The notes under the pieces: model-generated | Told to the model about the DNA's origin: nothing | The model's input: only the letters and a program-made list of their open reading frames with translations | Database searches by the model: none | From: Sva-07 sp963728355 | GTDB taxonomy: Bacteria > Actinomycetota > Acidimicrobiia > Acidimicrobiales > Ilumatobacteraceae | Reading direction: 5' to 3' | Assembly (NCBI GenBank): GCA_963728355.1 | Contig: CAVSJQ010000017.1 | Span: forward strand, 9,483-73,482 | Length of the DNA: 64,000 nucleotides | Shown here: piece after piece, positions 24,719 through 31,589 of the stretch | Position numbering within the stretch: position 1 is the stretch's first letter | Layout of the letters: every line of letters begins with the position of its first letter | Translations under genes and position numbers: made by a program

Positions 24719-25162
24719 GTGCACGCCATCATCGACACCGACGCCGTCAACCCGGTCCTCAACGAGATTCTCAAGGCCGAACTGTCGGGGGTGGTCCGGT
24801 ACACGCACTACTCGCTCGTGATCACCGGTCCCAACCGGCTGCCGCTGGTCGACTTCATGAAAGCCCAGGCCGCCGAGTCGTTGCTGCACGCGCAGCAGGC
24901 CGGCGAGATCCTCACCGGCCTGGGTGGTCACCCCGAGCAGGGCATCGCCGAGATCGACGAATCGCACGATCATGCCATCGAGGCCATCCTGAGGGAGTCG
25001 ATCGCCCATGAGCGCCGGGCACTCGATCTGTACCGCCAGCTGTTGGACCTGACCGAGGGCAGGTCGATCTATCTCGAGGAGTACGCCCGTGGCCAGATCG
25101 GCCAGGAGGAACTCCACGTGATCGAGATGAACAAGCTGCTGCGCGACTACTCGATCGCCTGA
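24719..25162 (+). CDS. Bacterioferritin-like ferritin-fold protein
   Basis: 147 residues from GTG 24719, 20 nt after the PII-like gene. It is a four-helix ferritin-like protein with iron-ligand Glu/His clusters: LKAELSGVVRY in helix A, AAESLLHAQQ in helix B, ESIAHERRALDLY in helix C and GQEELHVIEM in helix D. This suits a di-iron ferroxidase site. A haem-binding Met as in bacterioferritin is not certain (an FMKAQ precedes helix B). It would oxidise and store iron, or act as a non-storage di-iron protein. Its position with a [2Fe-2S] thioredoxin-like ferredoxin recalls bacterioferritin/ferredoxin iron-release pairs. Confidence 0.85.
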   Translation: MHAIIDTDAVNPVLNEILKAELSGVVRYTHYSLVITGPNRLPLVDFMKAQAAESLLHAQQAGEILTGLGGHPEQGIAEIDESHDHAIEAILRESIAHERRALDLYRQLLDLTEGRSIYLEEYARGQIGQEELHVIEMNKLLRDYSIA

Positions 25163-25180
25163 GCGGGCAGCCCGACAGCC

Positions 25181-25504
25181 ATGGCGAAGGGACCCCGGAT
25201 CGGCCTGTGCACCGGCAAGGATTGTCGGAAGGCCGACGGTTTCCGAACCGTCGAGCGCGAGTTGCGATGCGCCGGTGACGTCGTGGAGCTGCCGTGCCTC
25301 GACGTCTGCGACGGACCGGTGGTCGTCCTCGACGCGGCCGGCGACAGTCCCGTGGTGATCGAACGTGTCCGCAATCGGGCGCTGGCGGTGGAACTGGTGG
25401 CGCACGTGACCGACGGCGCCGACCTGTCCGGACGCCTCCGCAAGCGCGTCCTGTCCGGCCCGAAACGGGCCAAAGCCCGCCGCCGCATCTCCCGCGCCCG
25501 GTAG
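25181..25504 (+). CDS. Thioredoxin-like [2Fe-2S] ferredoxin
   Basis: 107 residues from ATG 25181, 18 nt after the ferritin-like gene. Four Cys in the arrangement CTGKDC and LPCLDVCDGP match the thioredoxin-fold [2Fe-2S] ferredoxins (NuoE-like group), which carry one cluster and pass single electrons in the cytoplasm. The C-terminal 30 residues are very basic (RLRKRVLSGPKRAKARRR). The likely partner is the ferritin-like protein just upstream, for iron mobilisation, or an unknown reductase; both are inference from position. Confidence 0.85.
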   Translation: MAKGPRIGLCTGKDCRKADGFRTVERELRCAGDVVELPCLDVCDGPVVVLDAAGDSPVVIERVRNRALAVELVAHVTDGADLSGRLRKRVLSGPKRAKARRRISRAR

Positions 25505-25538
25505 ATCTCCCACCGCCACTGCGCCCCACCAGCCTGCC

Positions 25539-25636
25539 GATGAGCCAACCGCCCACATGCGGGCCTTTCGCTCATCGCCGCGGCCGGTCGCCGTCTGCCG
25601 ATGAGCCAACCGCCCACATGCGGGATTTTCGCTCAT
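25539..25636. repeat. Palindromic doublet repeat, locus 1 (GATGAGC...GCTCATC)
   Basis: Two copies, 25539-25576 and 25600-25636, 61 nt from start to start. Each has terminal inverted repeats GATGAGC/GCTCATC around AACCGCCCACATGCGGG and TTTC. The second copy ends in GCTCATG instead of GCTCATC. Both are preceded by CTGCC. The same element recurs at 44818 and 63770. It lies between the ferredoxin and the next gene and could form RNA hairpins. Confidence 0.85.
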
Positions 25637-25648
25637 GGCCGCTGAAAC

Positions 25649-25659
25649 TTACAGTGTAA
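25649..25659. promoter_or_regulatory. Short palindrome TTACAGTGTAA upstream of the 25690 gene
   Basis: TTACA-G-TGTAA is a perfect 5-bp palindrome around one base in an AT-rich stretch (about 25645-25680) that is unusual in this genome. It sits 30 nt before the start codon and overlaps the expected promoter. It may be an operator. Confidence 0.35.
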
Positions 25660-25689
25660 TCATGTAATTCATGCAGTAGCTTGGGGGGC

Positions 25690-26208
25690 ATGACGACGAC
25701 CGAAACCGCCATCACCTCCTGGTTCCTGGGGCGCCTGCCCGATGCGTGGACCACGGCACCGCCGCTGATCACCGTCGACCGCGACGAGATCACGATCATC
25801 CTCACCACCGAGGCGCCCGAACTGGGCGACGATGCTTCCGACGCCGATCGCGCCGAGGCAGCCGCAGGTCGTGCCCGAGGCTTCCGGGAGGACACCCGCG
25901 AGGCGCGAATCCAGATCGCTCGGGAGGCCGAGCACCGCTTCGACCGCAAGGTGGCCTGGGGTGTCCGGATCGGCGACCGCACCGAGCTCTTCACCCACCT
26001 CGCCGTCCCGGTGATGACGCGCCTGCGTCAGCCCGAGCGCTTGGTGCTCGACACGCTCGTCGCCGCCAACGTCGCTCGGTCACGCGCCGACGCCCTTGCC
26101 TGGTGTGTCCGCCTCGTCGGACAGCACACCGGCGATTGGCTGTCCGAGCTGCGTGACGCGATGCAGCACGTCGAGCGACTGCGAGCCGAGGGCCCCGACA
26201 CCGCCTGA
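25690..26208 (+). CDS. Hypothetical protein with a possible ribbon-helix-helix-like C-terminal region
   Basis: 172 residues from ATG 25690 (MTTTETAITSWFLG), with a GGGGGG ribosome site just before it. The family is not recognised. The N-terminal third is mixed (WTTAPPLITVDRDEITIIL), a charged helix follows (AEAAAGRARGFREDTREARI), and then RFDRKVAWGVRIGDRTELFTH. The C-terminal part LVLDTLVAANVARSRADALAWCVRLV resembles the helix-turn-helix part of ribbon-helix-helix proteins, which would fit autoregulation through the palindrome upstream, but this is weak. The long charged segment also suggests a protein-protein role. Confidence 0.75.
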   Translation: MTTTETAITSWFLGRLPDAWTTAPPLITVDRDEITIILTTEAPELGDDASDADRAEAAAGRARGFREDTREARIQIAREAEHRFDRKVAWGVRIGDRTELFTHLAVPVMTRLRQPERLVLDTLVAANVARSRADALAWCVRLVGQHTGDWLSELRDAMQHVERLRAEGPDTA

Positions 26209-26242
26209 CCCGTTCGGACGTTCGGAGAAGGTGTGGCGACCG

Positions 26243-27070
26243 TCAGTTGTCGATGAACACCGAGCGGGCCGTACGCACGACCCGCGGGTCCGGCTCACGA
26301 GCGACCTCGAGGTCCTTGTGGTCGTAATCGAGCAAGCACAGCACGCTGCGGATCGCACCGAGGCGGGCACGCTTCTTCTCGTTCGAATTGACGATCGTCC
26401 ACGGCGCCACGAGGGTGTCGGTCGCGAGCAGCATCTCGTTGCGTGCTTCGGTGTACTCGTCGTACTTGGCCACGCTCACCTCGTCGATCGGCGACATCTT
26501 CCACTGCTTGAGCGGGTCGTCGCGCCGGTCGGCGAAGCGCTGCTTCTGGCGATCCTTGGACACGGTGAACCACAGCTTGAAGAGCCGGATCCCGCTGCTG
26601 ACGAGCGACTGTTCGAAGTCGGGGACCTGGCGCAGGAACAGCGCATGCTCCTGGGGCGTGCAGAAGCCCATCACCTTCTCGACCCCGGCGCGGTTGTACC
26701 ACGACCGGTCGAACATCGTGATCTCACCGGCCGACGGCAGGTGCGAGACGTAGCGCTGGAAGTACCACTGGGTCTGCTCCTGATCGCTCGGCTTGGGCAG
26801 TGCCACGTGTTCGCCGCCCCGAGGGTTCAGGTGTTCGCGGAAGCGCTTGATCGATCCGCCCTTGCCGGCCGCATCGCGCCCCTCGTACACGATGACCACA
26901 CGGTCGCCGACCTCCTTGATGTAGCGCTGTGCCTTGAGGAGTTCGATCTGGAGTGTCTCGAGATCGCGCTTGTATTCCTTCTTGTCGATCGGCTCGTCGT
27001 GGGGCAGGTCGTTCTGCATCTCGTCGATCGTCTCGACCGGTGACCGGTCCTGGTCCTTGTCCTTGCTCAT
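26243..27070 (-). CDS. ppk2: Polyphosphate kinase 2
   Basis: 275 residues from ATG 27070 (MSKDKDQDRSPVE), overlapping the upstream stop by ATGA. PPK2 family P-loop kinase: Walker A VYEGRDAAGKGGSIKRF, lid and Walker B ITMFDRSWYNRAGVEKVMGF, then FLRQVPDFEQSL and DRRDDPLKQWKMSPID. It transfers phosphate between polyphosphate and nucleoside diphosphates (class I type by length and motifs), making ATP/GTP from polyphosphate or the reverse in the cytoplasm. It is the last gene of a three-gene overlapping operon with PhyH and a small protein, an unusual setting for PPK2. Confidence 0.95.
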   Translation of the reverse strand: MSKDKDQDRSPVETIDEMQNDLPHDEPIDKKEYKRDLETLQIELLKAQRYIKEVGDRVVIVYEGRDAAGKGGSIKRFREHLNPRGGEHVALPKPSDQEQTQWYFQRYVSHLPSAGEITMFDRSWYNRAGVEKVMGFCTPQEHALFLRQVPDFEQSLVSSGIRLFKLWFTVSKDRQKQRFADRRDDPLKQWKMSPIDEVSVAKYDEYTEARNEMLLATDTLVAPWTIVNSNEKKRARLGAIRSVLCLLDYDHKDLEVAREPDPRVVRTARSVFIDN

Positions 27071-27339
27071 GCGGTCTCCAGTCGACGCTCGAACACGAAC
27101 TCGTACTCGAGGTAGTCGTTCAGGTGCTCGTTGCCGGGCAGTGGTGCGGTGAGTTGAGACGACTGCAGCAGCATCCAGCCGTCGTGGAGGGCCGCGACAC
27201 CGGTGGCGTACGGCGGCGTCGATGCGGGCAGCGCCGGTCCGGCGCCGTCGGTCCCGTCGTGGAACGCCCATCCGACCGTGCCGGAGTCGAGCGCCGATCC
27301 GTTCGCCCAGAGATAGAGGATCTGCTGACGCTGCGCCAT
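27067..27339 (-). CDS. Small hypothetical protein between PhyH and PPK2
   Basis: 90 residues from ATG 27339 (MAQRQQILYLWANGSALD). Both ends overlap neighbours: its ATG shares a base with the PhyH stop (TGATG) and its stop overlaps the ppk2 ATG (ATGA). The family is not recognised. The sequence shows short beta-strand-like parts (ILYLWANG, TVGWAFHDG, GVAALHDGWMLLQSS) and a C-terminal LEYEFVFERRL. The close coupling shows it is a real gene translated with its neighbours. Confidence 0.8.
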   Translation of the reverse strand: MAQRQQILYLWANGSALDSGTVGWAFHDGTDGAGPALPASTPPYATGVAALHDGWMLLQSSQLTAPLPGNEHLNDYLEYEFVFERRLETA

Positions 27340-28226
27340 CACGATCCGATCAGCGACGAGCGGCCTTCGAGCCGGGTCAGGTAGTGGTCGACGTCGTAGG
27401 TTTCGTCGCCGGTGAGGTACCGCCACAGCGTGGAGCGCTGCACCTGCTCGTTGCGGTAGTCGGTGATGCTCATCCACGGCTGCATCGATCGCAGGACCTG
27501 CGCCACGCTGTCAGGCAGCATCCGGGCGAAGACGTGATCCGACGGCGGATTCTGGAGATCCGCCAGGTCGTCGGTGTTCCACAGCTTGACCTGGGCGACC
27601 GTCGGATTGAGACGCACCTTGTGCATCCAGCGGTCGGCGTCACCGTGGTTCGGCTGGCCGGCGTGCCACAGCCCGTGGTGGAACACGACGACCGTCCCCG
27701 CCAGCCCGGCGAAGTGTTGCTCGCCGACGATGTGCTGGTAGCGGTCGAGTCCCGACGATCGGACCCGTCGGAGATGGCTGCCCGGCACGAACCGGGTGCC
27801 GCCCTCGCCGGGAGCGACGTCGTGGGGATACCAGAACAGCTGGACGTCGAAAGTGGGATCGCTCGAATCGGTGATCGCGTCGACGTGCAACGGTTGCGTG
27901 TACTCGGCGTGCGGTGCGATGTGATGGGTGAAGTCGTGATCGAACGTGGGGTTCGGACCGACGAACGACTCGATGATCCCGCGGATCTCCGGCAGGCGGA
28001 GGTAGTCGCCGATCGCCGACGGCGCGGGGTAACACTCGTCGAGTGGTGTGCCGGTGTGGGGCGGTTTGAGCCCGTCGGGAGCGAAACGCTCCCGTTCCAG
28101 CCGTCGCATCTCTTCGATGCCGCGCTCGTTCACGTCCGGCGGCACGATCGCATCGAAACAAAGGAAGCCGTCGGCGACGAACCGGGCCATCTGCCGGGTC
28201 GTCAGACGATGATCGATGCTCGCCAT
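27339..28226 (-). CDS. Phytanoyl-CoA dioxygenase (PhyH) family Fe(II)/2-oxoglutarate oxygenase
   Basis: 295 residues from ATG 28226 (MASIDHRLTTRQM). The double-stranded beta-helix iron site is visible as HVD in QPLHVDAITDSSDPTF and the distal His in VVFHHGLWHAGQPNHG, with a basic residue (WMHKVRLNP) to bind 2-oxoglutarate. FVPGSHLRR is a family motif. PhyH proteins hydroxylate varied small molecules, so the substrate cannot be named. It heads a three-gene overlapping operon with a small protein and PPK2. The upstream region contains the long hairpin at 28241-28279 shared with the WhiB gene end. Confidence 0.9.
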   Translation of the reverse strand: MASIDHRLTTRQMARFVADGFLCFDAIVPPDVNERGIEEMRRLERERFAPDGLKPPHTGTPLDECYPAPSAIGDYLRLPEIRGIIESFVGPNPTFDHDFTHHIAPHAEYTQPLHVDAITDSSDPTFDVQLFWYPHDVAPGEGGTRFVPGSHLRRVRSSGLDRYQHIVGEQHFAGLAGTVVVFHHGLWHAGQPNHGDADRWMHKVRLNPTVAQVKLWNTDDLADLQNPPSDHVFARMLPDSVAQVLRSMQPWMSITDYRNEQVQRSTLWRYLTGDETYDVDHYLTRLEGRSSLIGS

Positions 28227-28240
28227 CGCCAGAGTGTGCC

Positions 28241-28279
28241 ATGCGTTACGCCAGGGGTCAGACCCCGGGCGTAACGCAT
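28241..28279. terminator. Long hairpin with GGGGTCAGACCCC core
   Basis: ATGCGTTACGCC at 28241-28252 pairs with GGCGTAACGCAT at 28268-28279; between them GGGG-TCAGA-CCCC continues the stem with one A/G mismatch. It lies just past the stop of whiB and just before the PhyH start, both on the minus strand, so it probably terminates whiB transcription. It has no T-run. It shares its core and loop with the hairpin at 52468-52498. Confidence 0.7.
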
Positions 28280-28287
28280 CGAGCCGA

Positions 28288-28608
28288 TCAGCCCGCCGCG
28301 GCTCCCTCACGAGCCAGCCGAACCCTGACGCCGATCGGTGCCGTGAGTTCGTAGCCGGCGAGGTGGCGCTCTTCTTCGTTCTCGCCGCCCCAGAAGCCGT
28401 ACTCGTGGTTGTCGCGGGCGAACTGACGGCACGGTTGACGAACGACACAGACGTCGCAGAGTTTGCGCGCCTTGGCCTCGCGCCGCATCCGCGCCTGCGG
28501 CCGTTCGGCGACCTTGCCGAAGAACAACTCCAGGCGGCCCGTACAGGCGGCGAACTCCTGCCATTCCGTACCGCGGCGCATCGGCGGATCGATCTCGACG
28601 GCGCTCAT
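28288..28608 (-). CDS. WhiB-family iron-sulfur transcription factor
   Basis: 106 residues. Four cluster ligands are visible: C22, C51, C54 and C60 (AACTGR, LCDVCVVRQPC), followed by the WhiB tryptophan loop YGFWGGENEEER and a basic C-terminal tail (GVRVRLAREG). WhiB proteins bind a [4Fe-4S] cluster, respond to redox or NO, and act with the primary sigma factor. They occur only in Actinobacteria. The start ATG overlaps the stop of a small upstream gene (ATGA). The subtype is not assigned. Confidence 0.95.
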   Translation of the reverse strand: MSAVEIDPPMRRGTEWQEFAACTGRLELFFGKVAERPQARMRREAKARKLCDVCVVRQPCRQFARDNHEYGFWGGENEEERHLAGYELTAPIGVRVRLAREGAAAG

Positions 28609-28799
28609 GGCGCACCTGCCGGTCGCAGCTCGTCAGTGCCGAAGTCGTCGTCGCAGAGCGCGGCGAGCGTGTCGGAATCGCGGTCGCCCACCGAGTGCAG
28701 GTCGGTCACCGTCTCGGCCAAGAAGGCGGCGTCGGCCAAGCGGGCCGGTGCTTCGTCGAGTGGTGAGGTCGTTCGGGTGGCCGTGGCGGCGGCGTTCAT
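28605..28799 (-). CDS. Small acidic protein encoded upstream of and coupled to whiB
   Basis: 64 residues from ATG 28799 (MNAAATATRTTSPLDEAP); an ATG 13 codons upstream is less likely. It is acidic in the second half (LHSVGDRDSDTLAALCDDDFGTDEL) with no recognised domain. The stop overlaps the whiB ATG, so translation is coupled. It faces the CarH/LitR-like gene across a 109-nt promoter region containing phased TTAG repeats. Confidence 0.65.
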   Translation of the reverse strand: MNAAATATRTTSPLDEAPARLADAAFLAETVTDLHSVGDRDSDTLAALCDDDFGTDELRPAGAP

Positions 28800-28852
28800 C
28801 CGGGATGTCCTTTCAGGTCGCTGTGATGCCGATACCACGACGGTAGCGTGAT

Positions 28853-28876
28853 TTAGCAGTAATTAGTGTTCCTTAG
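28853..28876. promoter_or_regulatory. Helically phased TTAG repeats, putative CarH/LitR operator
   Basis: TTAG occurs at 28853-28856, 28863-28866 and 28873-28876, exactly 10 nt apart, followed by the related TATT at 28883. The stretch is AT-rich and lies 33-56 nt before the GTG of the B12-binding regulator and 54 nt from the divergent small gene. One-turn spacing is what cooperative MerR-type/CarH tetramers need. Confidence 0.5.
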
Positions 28877-28908
28877 CGCGATTATTGTTCGAGCGCTACG
28901 CTGGGCCG

Positions 28909-29691
28909 GTGCCCGACGACCGACTGGACCTCCAGGGCGCTGCCGACGAGCTGGGCGTCCATTATCAGACCGCCTACCGCTGGGTGCGAACCGGCAAGTT
29001 GCCCGCCCAGCTGGTCAGCGGCCGCTACACGGTGGATCGGGGAGACATCGTGGCGATGGCGGCGCAGCGAGCCGTCCCGCGAGCGCCGGCACCACCGTCG
29101 GCGAAGCGGATGGCCCGGACGGCCGAACGCATGCACGACGCACTGGTCAACGGCGACGAATCGTCGGTCCGGAAGTTGGCCAGCGGGCTGGTCGAGGAGG
29201 GCGCCCCCGTCGTCGACGTCATCCAGGAGGTGCTCGTCCCACCGCTGGTGCGCATCGGCGCTGCCTGGCACGCCGGCCAGCTGACGATCTGGGCCGAGCA
29301 CCGGGCGTCGGCGATGGTCGAGCGACTGCTCGGCGAGTTGTCGCCGAACCCTCGCGGGAGGCGCCGAGGCACGGCCATGGTTGCCGCCGTCAGCGGCGAC
29401 CTGCACTCGTTGCCCACGTCGATGGCCGCGTTGGCGCTGCGTGGCGACAACTGGTCGGTGGAGCACCTCGGCGCCAACATGCCGCCGGACGAGCTCGTCC
29501 AGTTCTGTGCCGAGCACGACGTCGACGTCGCCGTGTTGTCGTCGACGAACCCGGACACCGCCGAGCTGGCCGCCGAGACCGCCGACTGGCTCAGTGACGC
29601 CGGGATCCCGGTCGTGCTCGGCGGCCCGGGCCGCACGCTCGCCGATCTCATCGAGCTGGCGCGTGCCGCCGTGCACGCCCCGACGGGCTGA
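28909..29691 (+). CDS. CarH/LitR-like B12-dependent (photoreceptor) transcription regulator
   Basis: 260 residues from GTG 28909; TTG 28885 is a less likely start. Residues 1-55 are a MerR/excisionase-type HTH (LQGAADELGVHYQTAYRWVRTGKL). Residues 70-145 are the four-helix B12 cap with W120, E130 and H131 (WHAGQLTIWAEHRAS). Residues 155-250 are the B12 Rossmann fold with DLH (D164, H166) as lower ligand. Spacings W to EH (10/11) and His131 to His166 (35) equal those of Thermus CarH, where adenosylcobalamin makes the protein repress in the dark and light releases it. It probably represses its own gene and the divergent whiB operon through the phased TTAG sites. Confidence 0.9.
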   Translation: MPDDRLDLQGAADELGVHYQTAYRWVRTGKLPAQLVSGRYTVDRGDIVAMAAQRAVPRAPAPPSAKRMARTAERMHDALVNGDESSVRKLASGLVEEGAPVVDVIQEVLVPPLVRIGAAWHAGQLTIWAEHRASAMVERLLGELSPNPRGRRRGTAMVAAVSGDLHSLPTSMAALALRGDNWSVEHLGANMPPDELVQFCAEHDVDVAVLSSTNPDTAELAAETADWLSDAGIPVVLGGPGRTLADLIELARAAVHAPTG

Positions 29692-29712
29692 ACCCGCCGG
29701 TTCGGTCGGTCG

Positions 29713-30921
29713 TCAGCTGGTCTGCGTGCCGACCTTGAGCTCGCGGAACGGCACGCCCCGGTCGACCGCCGGTTCGCGCGGCAGGCCGAGCACGCGGTCG
29801 CCGATGATGTTGCGCTGGATCTCGTCGGTGCCGCCGGCGATGCTCGACTGGAAGCTGTTCAAGACGATGCGCTGCAATTCGGCACCGCTCTCGTCGTCGG
29901 GGTCCCACGCCACCGACGCCGGGCCGGCGAACTCGAGCGCCATCTCGCGGACCTTCCAGGCGATGTTGGACCCGAACAACTTGCCGAGCGAGCCACCGGG
30001 CCCCGGGGTCTTGCCGGCCTTGAGCTCGTCGCGGGTCTTCATCGCCACGAGCGACTTGCAGGTCTCCATCGACCAGATCTTCATCATCTGGTCACGTACC
30101 ACCGGGTCGCCGAGCTTGCCGGTCGACTCGGCCGCCTTGCGCAGCATCTTGAAGTTGGGTTGGTTGATCTTGCCGGCGCCGGCACCGCCGATGGCGACGC
30201 GCTCGTACATCAGCATGGCCGTGGCGAGGTTCCAGCCGTTGTTGAGGTCGCCGATCAGCCAGTCCTTCGGGATGCGCACGTCGGAGAAGAAGACCTCGTT
30301 GAAGTGCGACCCGCCGTCGATCTGGTGGATCGGGCGGATCTCGACACCCGGCGCTCGCATGTCGAGGATGAACATCGAGATGCCGGCGTGCTTGACCTGG
30401 TCGGGGTCGGTGCGAGCGACGACGAGTCCGTAGTCACTCTTGTGGGCGAGCGTGGTCCAGACCTTCTGGCCGTTGATCACCCATTCGTCGCCGTCGAGTT
30501 CGGCCTTGGTCTGCAGGCTGGCGACGTCGGAGCCGGCGCCCGGCTCGGAGAACATCTGGCACCACATCGTCTTGCCCGAGATGTTGTCGGCGAGGAAGCG
30601 CTGCTTCTGCTCGTGGGTGCCGTACTCGGCGAGCATCGGCATGCACATGCCGTGGCTGATGATGAACTCGCTGTCGGGCATCGGGTAGTTGCCCTTGACC
30701 TCGCGCCAGATCTTCTCGTGGGCGAGGGTGAGCCCGCCGCCGCCGTATTCCTTCGCAACCGGCAGCCCGGCGAGCCCGGCGTCGGCGGCCGCGGCGAGGA
30801 AGGCCTTCTGGTCATCGAGTGTCGGGTTCTGTCCGGGAGCGAACTGCTCCATGAAGTCGACGCACTTCTGGCGGAACTCGGCGGCCTCTGCCTCGGTCAA
30901 TCCGGTGGCGGTGTCGGTCAT
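29713..30921 (-). CDS. Acyl-CoA dehydrogenase
   Basis: 402 residues. FAD/acyl-CoA binding motifs are in order: MWCQMFSEPGAGSDVASLQT, EWVINGQKVWTTLAHKSDYG, GGSHFNEVFFSDVRIP, and the C-terminal SSIAGGTDEIQRNIIGDRVLGLPR. It catalyses flavin-dependent alpha,beta-dehydrogenation of an acyl-CoA and passes electrons to ETF. It resembles the FadE group with long N-terminal helices used for branched or sterol side-chain substrates. It is divergent from the MarR-thiolase pair across 146 nt containing a perfect operator palindrome, so it is probably controlled by that MarR. Confidence 0.95.
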   Translation of the reverse strand: MTDTATGLTEAEAAEFRQKCVDFMEQFAPGQNPTLDDQKAFLAAAADAGLAGLPVAKEYGGGGLTLAHEKIWREVKGNYPMPDSEFIISHGMCMPMLAEYGTHEQKQRFLADNISGKTMWCQMFSEPGAGSDVASLQTKAELDGDEWVINGQKVWTTLAHKSDYGLVVARTDPDQVKHAGISMFILDMRAPGVEIRPIHQIDGGSHFNEVFFSDVRIPKDWLIGDLNNGWNLATAMLMYERVAIGGAGAGKINQPNFKMLRKAAESTGKLGDPVVRDQMMKIWSMETCKSLVAMKTRDELKAGKTPGPGGSLGKLFGSNIAWKVREMALEFAGPASVAWDPDDESGAELQRIVLNSFQSSIAGGTDEIQRNIIGDRVLGLPREPAVDRGVPFRELKVGTQTS

Positions 30922-30962
30922 GTCAGGTCCTCCAAGAAGGTGTCACAGCGATTTGCAGTTGC

Positions 30963-30986
30963 AATACTGTATGGCATCGTACAGTA
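30963..30986. promoter_or_regulatory. Operator palindrome ATACTGTA-N8-TACAGTAT
   Basis: Perfect 8-bp inverted repeat (30963-30970 and 30979-30986) in the divergent gap between the acyl-CoA dehydrogenase gene (start 30921) and the MarR gene (start 31068). The size and symmetry fit a MarR-family dimer. It lies 42 nt from the acyl-CoA dehydrogenase start. Confidence 0.65.
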
Positions 30987-31067
30987 TGTGTCCACACCGA
31001 GCCCGACCGGAGTGTCACACCGTCACACCGTGCCGGGCCAGACGTGACCGTTCGGAATCGCAGCGAC

Positions 31068-31589
31068 ATGAGCAACCTCACCACCCACGAACTCGACTCG
31101 CCGCCCTGGCTCCGCGTGGAATCCACGCTGATGGCCACGGCGCGACTCGTGCGGGTGGCGTTCGACACCCGGCTGGCGCCGCTCGACCTCAATCTCACGC
31201 AGGCGTCGCTGCTCGGCTACGTCGACGAGTTCGGTGCGACCATCCAGACCGTCCTCGCCGACCATCTCGGCATCGGACGCGCCGCCATCGGTTCGGTGAT
31301 CGATCGCCTCCAGGCGCGCGGCCTGGTCGAACGTCGGCCGAAGCCCGACGACCGTCGCGTGTGGCTCGTTGCCATCACGGCGGCCGGGTCCGAACTCGCT
31401 GCACAGGTCAACGAGGTCGACCAGGTGCTGCGCGCCGAGCTCCGCCACGGCCTCGGCCGCGAGGAGCGTCAGGCCCTCGCCTGGGTGATGACCCGGCTGC
31501 AGCAGAACCTCGCGACCGCCATCGCGAGGACACCCGACTCCATTGCCCCCTCACCCATCTCAACCACCACCACAGGAGAACCCCAATGA
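31068..31589 (+). CDS. MarR-family transcriptional regulator
   Basis: 173 residues from ATG 31068 (MSNLTTHELDS); GTG 31044 is an alternative. Winged-helix domain: LNLTQASLLGYVDEFGATIQ, ADHLGIGRAAIGSVIDRLQARGLVERR and the wing PDDRRVWLVAIT are standard MarR. It probably represses the adjacent fatty-acid degradation genes and is released by an acyl-CoA or similar ligand. Its stop overlaps the thiolase ATG (ATGA). The palindrome at 30963 is its likely site. Confidence 0.93.
   Translation: MSNLTTHELDSPPWLRVESTLMATARLVRVAFDTRLAPLDLNLTQASLLGYVDEFGATIQTVLADHLGIGRAAIGSVIDRLQARGLVERRPKPDDRRVWLVAITAAGSELAAQVNEVDQVLRAELRHGLGREERQALAWVMTRLQQNLATAIARTPDSIAPSPISTTTTGEPQ

Noticed and set aside
25539..25636. 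CRISPR array
   Set aside because: Only two copies per locus, each copy itself palindromic, spacers not of CRISPR size pattern, and no cas genes in the window.
30689..31585. Upstream extension of the thiolase frame to an ATG at 30689
   Set aside because: It crosses the acyl-CoA dehydrogenase gene and the promoter; ATG 31586 with AGGAG is the true start.
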